Below, piece by piece: positions 8,513 to 14,269 of a stretch of 23,431 nt of DNA; position 1 is the first letter of the stretch, and the number at the start of each line of letters is the position of its first letter. This stretch comes from Proteobacteria bacterium ST_bin16 (lineage in GTDB: Bacteria; Pseudomonadota; Gammaproteobacteria; Burkholderiales; Nitrosomonadaceae), in contig MSXT01000072.1 of the NCBI GenBank assembly GCA_002083595.1, positions 1 to 23,431 on the forward strand. The letters run 5' to 3'. The translations under genes and the position numbers were made by a program. The notes under the pieces were generated by a model that saw only the letters and a program-made list of their open reading frames with translations, was not told the DNA's origin and did not search any database.

Positions 8513-9502
8513 ATGACCGCTTTGCCGCAAAATACGAGATTTGCCATGCCCGTAGCCGATCAAACAACCGGTGAGACAGGCGTGTCCGCATTGCGGGGCG
8601 AAATGCGCGTCGATGAGCCGATGAGCAAACATACAACCTGGCGGGCGGGCGGTTATGCGGATCGTTACTACCAACCGGCGGATCTGGATGATTGGGCGGA
8701 TTTTCTGCGTGCATCGTCGCACGATGTCATTCATGTGATTGGGCTGGGCAGCAATTTGCTGGTCAGAGACGGAGGTTTGCGCGGCACAGTGGTGGCGTTG
8801 CATGCGCGTTTAAACGATTTGCGCTTGATCGAGCAAAATCAATCCGGCGGGCTCATCTACGCCAGCGCTGGTGTGGCCTGCGCCAAGGTAGCTCGGTTTG
8901 CCGCCAAACATCATCTGGCTGGCGCGGAGTTTCTGGCCGGAATACCGGGCACGGTTGGCGGCGCGCTGGCGATGAATGCCGGATGCTACGGTTCGGAAAC
9001 CTGGGAAATCGTGGCGCAAGTGCAGATCATCAAACGCAACGGAGAAATCGTGATGCGCCAGCCCGGCGAGTACGCGATTGCTTATCGTAGTGTGAAACGG
9101 CAGAACGAACCGGCTGGTACGATAGCAGCGGAATGGTTTACCGGCGCCTATTTCCGTTTGGCGCAAGGCGGTCAGACGCAATCGCGGCAACGAATCAAGG
9201 AGTTGCTGGCGCAGCGGGTAGCCAGTCAACCGCTCAATATGCCGAATGCCGGTTCGGTATTTCGCAATCCGCCGGAAGATTACGCGGCGCGTTTGATCGA
9301 AGCGTGCGGCTTGAAGGGATGTCACATTGGCGGCGCGATGGTGTCGCCCAAACATGCCAATTTTATCGTCAATACGGGTAATGCCAGTGCGGCGGATATT
9401 GAAGCCTTAATCATGATGGTGCAAAGCAGGGTTAAAAAAGCAACAGGGATAGCATTGATTCAGGAAGTCCGGATCATCGGCGATGCCAGGAGGCTGACGT
9501 AA
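8513..9502 (+). CDS. murB: UDP-N-acetylenolpyruvoylglucosamine reductase
   Basis: FAD- and NADPH-dependent enzyme that reduces UDP-GlcNAc-enolpyruvate to UDP-MurNAc. The 329-residue protein carries the FAD-binding G-S-N-L-L-V-R-D-G-G (79-88), G-I-P-G-T-V-G-G-A (143-151), the catalytic serine in N-A-G-S-V-F-R-N-P (Ser248) and a C-terminal glutamate in I-Q-E-V-R (Glu318). The G-x-V-G-G and S-V-F-x-N-P forms resemble type II MurB (Bacillus/Staphylococcus-like) more than the E. coli type I enzyme. The N-terminus has about 27 residues before the conserved L-R-G-E; an ATG at 8546 is an alternative start. A GAGGA at 8498-8502 may serve the chosen ATG. The stop TAA shares one base with the ddl start. 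Confidence 0.95.
   Translation: MTALPQNTRFAMPVADQTTGETGVSALRGEMRVDEPMSKHTTWRAGGYADRYYQPADLDDWADFLRASSHDVIHVIGLGSNLLVRDGGLRGTVVALHARLNDLRLIEQNQSGGLIYASAGVACAKVARFAAKHHLAGAEFLAGIPGTVGGALAMNAGCYGSETWEIVAQVQIIKRNGEIVMRQPGEYAIAYRSVKRQNEPAGTIAAEWFTGAYFRLAQGGQTQSRQRIKELLAQRVASQPLNMPNAGSVFRNPPEDYAARLIEACGLKGCHIGGAMVSPKHANFIVNTGNASAADIEALIMMVQSRVKKATGIALIQEVRIIGDARRLT
9488..9493 (+). promoter_or_regulatory. Strong Shine-Dalgarno for ddl
   Basis: AGGAGG lies eight bases before the ddl ATG at 9502, inside the end of murB. It is a full-consensus ribosome binding site in a cluster where most starts depend on overlap with the previous gene, and it fixes the ddl start. Confidence 0.7.
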
Positions 9503-10419
9503 TGGCCGCGCATCAATTCGGCAAAGTTGCGGTTCTGCTGGGTGGCCGGTCGGCCGAGCGGGAAATATCGCTGCAAAGCGGACAGGCTGTGCTGGATGCG
9601 TTACAGCGCAGCGGTGTCGATGCGCACCCTTTCGACCCGGCCGGACAATCCATGGAAAAACTGCTGCAACAAGGTTTCAATAAAGCTTTTATCGCACTGC
9701 ATGGACGTTTTGGCGAGGATGGCACCATTCAGGGCGCGATGGAATTAATGGGATTACCGTATACCGGCAGCGGTGTAATGGCCAGCGCATTGGCGATGGA
9801 TAAATGGCGCACCAAATTGATCTGGCAGGCAGCCGGTATCCAATCGCCGCGCTACGCATTGCTGCAAGCGGATAGCAATTTTGAACAAGTCGCCGAAACG
9901 TTGGGTTTACCGCTGATCGTCAAGCCGGCGCGCGAGGGCTCAACCATTGGTTTGACTAAAGTAAAGCGCGCCGAGGATTTGGCGCAAGCGTATCAACTGG
10001 CCGCTCAGCATGATGCGCTGGTGCTCGCGGAAGAATTTATTGCCGGTAAGGAATTGACCGTGGCGATTCTAGGTGAAACACCGCTGCCGGTGGTGCGGAT
10101 TGAGATTGCGGGTGAGCTTTACGACTATGAAGCGAAGTATTTCTCGAATGAGACAAAATACTTTTGCCCGAGCGGTTTACCGGCGGAATTGGAGGCGGCG
10201 ATCCAGCGGCAGGCATTACAGGCTTATCAAGTGTTGGGGTGTCAGGGTTGGGGAAGGGTCGATTTGATCTTGAGTGAAACCAATCAGTTTTATTTCCTCG
10301 AAGCCAATACTTCGCCCGGAATGACCAACCATAGTTTGGTGCCGATGGCGGCAAGAACAGCCGGAATCCCGTTTGAGGATCTGGTTTTGAGAATATTGGA
10401 TCTGGCCCATGTGGAATAA
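9502..10419 (+). CDS. ddl: D-alanine--D-alanine ligase
   Basis: ATP-grasp ligase that joins two D-alanines; its product is the substrate of MurF. The 305-residue length matches E. coli DdlB (306). Visible motifs are L-L-G-G-R-S-A-E-R-E (12-21), L-H-G-R-F-G-E-D-G-T-I-Q-G (66-78), Y-T-G-S-G-V-M-A-S-A (87-96), V-K-P-A-R-E-G-S-T-I-G, and the C-terminal metal and substrate site E-A-N-T-S-P-G-M-T. The Y in the loop Y-D-Y-E-A-K-Y supports D-Ala rather than D-Lac use, as in dcw-encoded DdlB enzymes. Its location between murB and ftsQ is the classic ddlB site. It overlaps ftsQ by 11 bases. Confidence 0.96.
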   Translation: MAAHQFGKVAVLLGGRSAEREISLQSGQAVLDALQRSGVDAHPFDPAGQSMEKLLQQGFNKAFIALHGRFGEDGTIQGAMELMGLPYTGSGVMASALAMDKWRTKLIWQAAGIQSPRYALLQADSNFEQVAETLGLPLIVKPAREGSTIGLTKVKRAEDLAQAYQLAAQHDALVLAEEFIAGKELTVAILGETPLPVVRIEIAGELYDYEAKYFSNETKYFCPSGLPAELEAAIQRQALQAYQVLGCQGWGRVDLILSETNQFYFLEANTSPGMTNHSLVPMAARTAGIPFEDLVLRILDLAHVE

Positions 10420-11185
10420 CCATCACGCCTTGAATCTGTTATCCAAAATATTGCTCACTTTGGTGGCAATGGCGGTGCTGTATGCGATCAGTTTGCAACT
10501 CATCCAGCCGCCGTTGTTTCCCATCAAAGAAATTAATGTGCAAGTCATTTATGGGAAAGAGAAAAATAAGGCCGAGTTACAGCATGTGACGCGCGAGCAA
10601 ATTGAACAGCTGGTCAGGGATGAAATTGCAGGAAATTTTATTTCGGTAAATCTCACTGAAGTGCGTGAAGCTTTTGTAAAATTACCCTGGGTGCGTGAGG
10701 CCAGAGTAAAAAGAGAGTGGCCGCATGGTTTGAATGTGACACTGGAAGAGCATCAAGCATTGGCTTATTGGGGAAGTCATGCCTTGGTCAATACTTACGG
10801 TGAGGTGTTTCGTGTGACGGTTGATGCTGATTTGCCGGTGTTTACCGGCCCCAACGAGGCCAGTGCGCATGAAGTGGCGCAGCAATTCCGGCGTTTTAAC
10901 AAAATACTGAAGCCATTGCAGCAGCATATCGCGGAAATAAGCCTGACACCCCGCTATGCCTGGCGTTTGCAGTTAAATACCGGAACGATTCTGGAATTGG
11001 GGCGGAATGAGATTGAAGAGAGATTGGTTCGTTATGTTTCAGTATATAACCACAGTATTGCGCGGTTAAACCAGCAAGAACCATTGGCATATGTTGATTT
11101 ACGTTATCCCAATGGTTTTGCCATCCGCATGCCTGAAGTGATGCAACAAGTACCACGTAAATCCGGCGCGAGGAGAGAAACGTGA
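10409..11185 (+). CDS. ftsQ: Cell division protein FtsQ
   Basis: Bitopic inner-membrane divisome protein that links early and late division proteins via FtsB and FtsL. The 258-residue protein has a short cytoplasmic N-terminus, one membrane segment at about residues 12-31, and a periplasmic POTRA domain (about 36-112) followed by the FtsQ/DivIB domain. The conserved stretch L-P-W-V-R-E-A-R-V-K-R-E-W-P at about 92-105 and E-E-H-Q-A-L-A-Y-W at 113-121 are typical of beta- and gammaproteobacterial FtsQ. Its place between ddl and ftsA confirms the call. The start overlaps the end of ddl; 20 bases separate it from ftsA. Confidence 0.94.
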   Translation: MWNNHHALNLLSKILLTLVAMAVLYAISLQLIQPPLFPIKEINVQVIYGKEKNKAELQHVTREQIEQLVRDEIAGNFISVNLTEVREAFVKLPWVREARVKREWPHGLNVTLEEHQALAYWGSHALVNTYGEVFRVTVDADLPVFTGPNEASAHEVAQQFRRFNKILKPLQQHIAEISLTPRYAWRLQLNTGTILELGRNEIEERLVRYVSVYNHSIARLNQQEPLAYVDLRYPNGFAIRMPEVMQQVPRKSGARRET

Positions 11186-11205
11186 GACCACGGAGATGGG
11201 ATTAG

Positions 11206-12444
11206 ATGAATAAAGCTCGAGAGAATAGAAATTTGATTGTCGGTCTTGATATTGGCACGTCGAAAATTGTTGCCATTGTCGCCGAGGTGATTCCGGAAGG
11301 CGGTTTTGAAGTGATCGGTTTGGGCAGCCATCCATCGCGCGGATTGAAAAAAGGTGTTGTGGCCAATATCGAGACGACGGTGAATGCGATTCAGCGTGCG
11401 CTGGAAGAAGCGGAGCTGATGGCGGATTGCAAAATTCATGAAGTGTATACCGGCATCGCCGGCAGCCATATCAAGGGTTTTAATTCGGATGGCATGGTGC
11501 CAATCAAGGATAAGGAAGTCACCGAGAAAGATGTCGAGCGCGTGATGGAAGCGGCCAAAGCTGTGAATATTCCCGCCGATCAGCAGATCCTGCATATCCT
11601 GAATCAGGAATTCATTATTGACGGCCAGGAAGATGTACGTGAACCGGTGGGCATGAGCGGCATACGGCTGGAAGTGAAAGTGCATATTGTCACGGGCGCG
11701 GTCTCCGCGGCGCAGAATATCGTCAAGTGCGTGCATCGCTGCGGTTTGGAAGTACGTGATTTGATATTGCAGCCGCTGGCTTCGGCCATGGCAGTGTTAT
11801 CCGATGACGAAAAAGATCTGGGTGTCTGTCTGGTCGACATTGGCGGCGGTACAACCGATATTGCGGTATTCACGCACGGCGCCATCCGTCATACCGCGGT
11901 GATTCCGATTGCTGGGGATCAAATCACCAATGACATCGCGATGGCCTTACGTACCCCGACCAAAAGCGCGGAAGACATCAAGTGCCGCTACGGCTGTGCA
12001 CTGCGAAGTCTGGCCGATACAAAAGAGATGGTGGAGGTTCCCGATGTCGGCAACCGGGGTTCGCGTCAGCTTTCGCGGCAAACGCTGGCGGAGGTGATAG
12101 AACCACGGGCAGAGGAGCTTTATTGCATGGTACAAGCGGAATTGCGCCGCAGCGGATTTGAAGAATTACTGTCGTCGGGCATCGTGATAACGGGCGGATC
12201 CGCTTCGTTACGCGGCATGGTGGAATTGGGCGAGGAAATCTTTCATATGCCGGTCAGATTAGGTTTGCCCAATTATCATGGCAATTTGAAAGACGTGATT
12301 CATACGCCGCGCTATTCGACCGGAATCGGTTTAATTCTGGCGGGTATCGAACAGTTGCAGCATCAGCATGGTTCAAGATTACAAGGAGGTTCTGCCAAGC
12401 AGATTTTCTCCAGAATGAAGGGGTGGTTTCAAAGAAATTTTTAA
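11206..12444 (+). CDS. ftsA: Cell division protein FtsA
   Basis: Actin-like ATPase that tethers FtsZ to the membrane and recruits later divisome proteins. The 412-residue protein shows the actin-fold phosphate 1 motif V-G-L-D-I-G-T-S-K-I near residue 13, the SHS2/1C region, the phosphate 2 motif L-V-D-I-G-G-G-T-T-D-I-A and the adenosine motif I-V-I-T-G-G-S-A-S. The extreme C-terminus, I-F-S-R-M-K-G-W-F-Q-R-N-F, fits the amphipathic membrane-targeting helix. Length is close to the E. coli protein (420). A CGGAGA about 10 bases before the ATG is a plausible ribosome binding site. It is followed after 68 bases by ftsZ. Confidence 0.96.
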   Translation: MNKARENRNLIVGLDIGTSKIVAIVAEVIPEGGFEVIGLGSHPSRGLKKGVVANIETTVNAIQRALEEAELMADCKIHEVYTGIAGSHIKGFNSDGMVPIKDKEVTEKDVERVMEAAKAVNIPADQQILHILNQEFIIDGQEDVREPVGMSGIRLEVKVHIVTGAVSAAQNIVKCVHRCGLEVRDLILQPLASAMAVLSDDEKDLGVCLVDIGGGTTDIAVFTHGAIRHTAVIPIAGDQITNDIAMALRTPTKSAEDIKCRYGCALRSLADTKEMVEVPDVGNRGSRQLSRQTLAEVIEPRAEELYCMVQAELRRSGFEELLSSGIVITGGSASLRGMVELGEEIFHMPVRLGLPNYHGNLKDVIHTPRYSTGIGLILAGIEQLQHQHGSRLQGGSAKQIFSRMKGWFQRNF

Positions 12445-12500
12445 TATCAAATTTCACGGGTTGTATTAGCAGTCAGGCGGCTTTAATTTCAATGTACTAA

Positions 12501-12505
12501 AGGAG
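12501..12505 (+). promoter_or_regulatory. Shine-Dalgarno for ftsZ
   Basis: AGGAG lies seven bases before the ftsZ ATG at 12513, in the 68-base ftsA-ftsZ spacer. ftsZ is therefore translated from its own strong site, consistent with its much higher need than the upstream coupled genes. Confidence 0.7.
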
Positions 12506-12512
12506 AAACACT

Positions 12513-13664
12513 ATGTTCGAAATCATGAATAACGAAACTCAAGAGGCAGTCATCAAAGTTGTCGGCGTTGGTGGGTGCGGCAGCAATGCTGTGGATCATA
12601 TGATCCAGAATGGCATGCAAGGCGTTGAGTTCATCAGTATGAATACTGATGCACAGGCATTGAAAAGCAATAAAGCACCGACCGTACTGCAACTGGGTAC
12701 GGGTATTACCAAAGGATTGGGCGCTGGAGCGAATCCTGAAATCGGCCGGGAAGCTGCGCTGGAAGATCGCGACCGCATCGCAGAATTGATTCAAGGCGCG
12801 GATATGTTGTTTATCACCGCTGGTATGGGTGGCGGTACAGGTACCGGTGCTGCTCCGGTGGTTGCGCAAGTCGCTAAAGAAATGGGCATTTTAACGGTGG
12901 CTGTGGTCAGCAAACCATTTGCTTTTGAAGGCAAACGTCTCGCGGCTGCCAAAGCGGGCATGGAAGCGTTGTCACAACATGTCGATTCGTTGATTGTGAT
13001 TCCTAACGACAAGCTGATGATGGTGTTAGGCAACGATATTTCCATGCTGGATGCATTTAAAGCCGCCAACGATGTGCTGTATGGCGCAGTTGCCGGTATC
13101 GCCGAAGTGATTAATTGTCCGGGCCTGGTGAACGTTGATTTTGCCGACGTTAGAACCGTTATGTCGGAAATGGGTATGGCGATGATGGGCTCAGCCACCG
13201 CGATGGGCGTCGATCGTGCCCGTGTTGCAGCCGAACGCGCGGTATCAAGCCCGCTGCTCGAGGATATCTCCTTGTCCGGAGCGCGCGGCATTCTAGTGAA
13301 TATCACCGCCAGCTCATCGCTGAAAATGCGTGAAGTGCATGAAGTGATGAGCACGATTAAAGACCTGACCGCCGAGGATGCAACGATTATTGTCGGTACT
13401 GTCATTGATGAAAATATGGCCGATAATCTGCGCGTTACCATGGTGGCTACCGGACTTGGCAGCTTGGTCAGCCAAAGCCAAAATTCTCCGTTAACCGTGG
13501 TGCATACACGCACTGGTACCGACGACAGAGATTCCGTTTTTTCTACTGAAGAACCGGCCGTGATGCGCACAGGCAGAAGAGGTAACGCCACCGTCGCAGC
13601 GATGCGTCAATCAGGCGTTGATCCAATGGATATACCGGCTTTCTTGAGAAGACAGGCTGATTAA
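12513..13664 (+). CDS. ftsZ: Cell division protein FtsZ
   Basis: Tubulin-like GTPase that polymerises into the Z ring at midcell. The 383-residue protein has the N-terminal nucleotide site G-V-G-G-C-G-S-N-A-V (18-27), the tubulin signature G-G-G-T-G-T-G (106-112), the T7 catalytic loop N-V-D-F-A-D-V (207-213), a variable linker from about 320, and the conserved C-terminal tail D-I-P-A-F-L-R-R-Q (373-381) that binds FtsA and other partners. Length matches E. coli FtsZ (383). It is the last gene of the cluster and is followed by a strong hairpin; lpxC, often next in related bacteria, is not found here. Confidence 0.98.
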   Translation: MFEIMNNETQEAVIKVVGVGGCGSNAVDHMIQNGMQGVEFISMNTDAQALKSNKAPTVLQLGTGITKGLGAGANPEIGREAALEDRDRIAELIQGADMLFITAGMGGGTGTGAAPVVAQVAKEMGILTVAVVSKPFAFEGKRLAAAKAGMEALSQHVDSLIVIPNDKLMMVLGNDISMLDAFKAANDVLYGAVAGIAEVINCPGLVNVDFADVRTVMSEMGMAMMGSATAMGVDRARVAAERAVSSPLLEDISLSGARGILVNITASSSLKMREVHEVMSTIKDLTAEDATIIVGTVIDENMADNLRVTMVATGLGSLVSQSQNSPLTVVHTRTGTDDRDSVFSTEEPAVMRTGRRGNATVAAMRQSGVDPMDIPAFLRRQAD

Positions 13665-13666
13665 GT

Positions 13667-13692
13667 AGATTTAATTTCTCAAGATTTAATTT
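13667..13692 (+). repeat. Two 11-base direct repeats behind ftsZ
   Basis: AGATTTAATTT occurs at 13667-13677 and again at 13682-13692, separated by CTCA. It lies in the AT-rich stretch just after the ftsZ stop. No function can be read from it; it may be chance in AT-rich DNA. Confidence 0.5.
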
Positions 13693-13745
13693 TCCACAGC
13701 TTTGGGAGTGAGAAATTGGAGATCAGAGAATTAAAGAAAGCAATG

Positions 13746-13773
13746 AATACCCCGCCGCATAAGGTGGGGTATT
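13746..13773. terminator. Hairpin closing the dcw cluster
   Basis: An 11-bp stem AATACCCCGCC / GGTGGGGTATT with one G-U pair closes a six-base loop (GCATAA), 81 bases after the ftsZ stop. The stem is GC-rich in its middle and is the best termination structure for the division operon. No clear run of T follows on the + strand, so it could act as a transcript-protecting 3' end or as a terminator needing other factors. Confidence 0.65.
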
Positions 13774-13822
13774 AAGTCCGGCAATTCTGCTGCGATAGTG
13801 ATGAAAAGTCTGGGGAATAACA

Positions 13823-14041
13823 TTAAGCTACAGTAGCTTTTCTGAAGAAACTGACTGCTGGGCTTTGTGCCGCTTTGGGTAGATGAATGCAATGGCTTAA
13901 TAAAGCCCGATCCGGTTCGTAACGCCCTGTTATTTTGCTTGCTTCACATGTTCCGTCAATCTGACTGAATATTGCGGCGAGCGGTGTATTTTGCAGCGAT
14001 GCGGCAAGAATCGTAACTGAGCCACGTAACTTTGCCACCAT
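13823..14041 (-). CDS. Hypothetical short ORF, doubtful
   Basis: A 72-codon frame on the minus strand starting at the ATG at 14041; a TTG start at 14065 would add eight residues. The peptide begins M-V-A-K-L-R-G-S-V-T and ends F-F-R-K-A-T-V-A, with mixed polar and hydrophobic residues, no membrane segment and no motif I recognise. Only a weak GAAGG-like site precedes the ATG. It lies in the long spacer between ftsZ and cphA, in the same direction as cphA but downstream of it. It may be a real small gene, a remnant of a lost gene, or chance. Confidence 0.25.
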   Translation of the reverse strand: MVAKLRGSVTILAASLQNTPLAAIFSQIDGTCEASKITGRYEPDRALLSHCIHLPKAAQSPAVSFFRKATVA

Positions 14042-14130
14042 TCGCCTTCGATGGCGGGATGACAAGCTAACTGGCTAGCTGTCAACGAAAAATTATCGCA
14101 TTCATTGCGAATGCTTTCAGGGAGTGGATG

Positions 14131-14232
14131 ATGAGCAATTCGTTATTGCTCTTGATTTTGGAACTTGTGACTTGTGGTAAGGATTGTGATAGCGATATGA
14201 GCGTTAGTGATTCAAGTTCAATATCAACATGA
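14131..14232 (+). CDS. Micro-ORF of 33 codons, doubtful
   Basis: A short frame starting at the second of two adjacent ATGs (14128, 14131), with AGGGAG six bases upstream of the second. The peptide begins M-S-N-S-L-L-L-L-I-L-E and then turns into a Cys, Asp and Ser-rich tail with two cysteines (T-C-G-K-D-C). The ribosome site is better than chance would usually give, but the frame overlaps a hairpin at 14133-14151 and converges on cphA. No known family. Confidence 0.18.
   Translation: MSNSLLLLILELVTCGKDCDSDMSVSDSSSIST
14133..14151 (+). terminator. Small hairpin with T-rich 3' side
   Basis: GAGCAAT (14133-14139) pairs perfectly with ATTGCTC (14145-14151) around a five-base loop, followed by TTGATTTTG. 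It could be a weak + strand terminator behind the ftsZ region or a backstop between convergent operons. Confidence 0.35.
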
Positions 14233-14248
14233 AATTCAATAACGCTCA
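14198..14248. repeat. 9-bp inverted repeat downstream of cphA
   Basis: TGAGCGTTA at 14198-14206 and its exact complement TAACGCTCA at 14240-14248 flank 33 bases. The structure lies 22 bases past the cphA stop on the minus strand. It may end the cphA transcript, although the loop is long and no T run follows. Confidence 0.4.
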
Positions 14249-14269
14249 CATCTAAAAAGTTTAGCCCGA

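Larger units (their letters stand above)
13774..14269. other. Largely non-coding stretch between ftsZ and the cyanophycin operon
   Basis: About 500 bases lie between the convergent ends of ftsZ and cphA. I see no recognisable gene. It contains one minus-strand ORF of about 72 codons, one plus-strand micro-ORF of 33 codons, and several inverted repeats: GCATTC/GAATGC at 14098-14103 and 14109-14114, GAGCAAT/ATTGCTC at 14133-14151, and a 9-bp pair at 14198-14248. No transposase, phage or RNA gene is apparent. Confidence 0.6.

Noticed and set aside
12791..13591. Long antisense frame opposite ftsZ (266 codons)
   Set aside because: Ser/Thr/Ile-rich shadow of ftsZ codons; ftsZ itself is certain.
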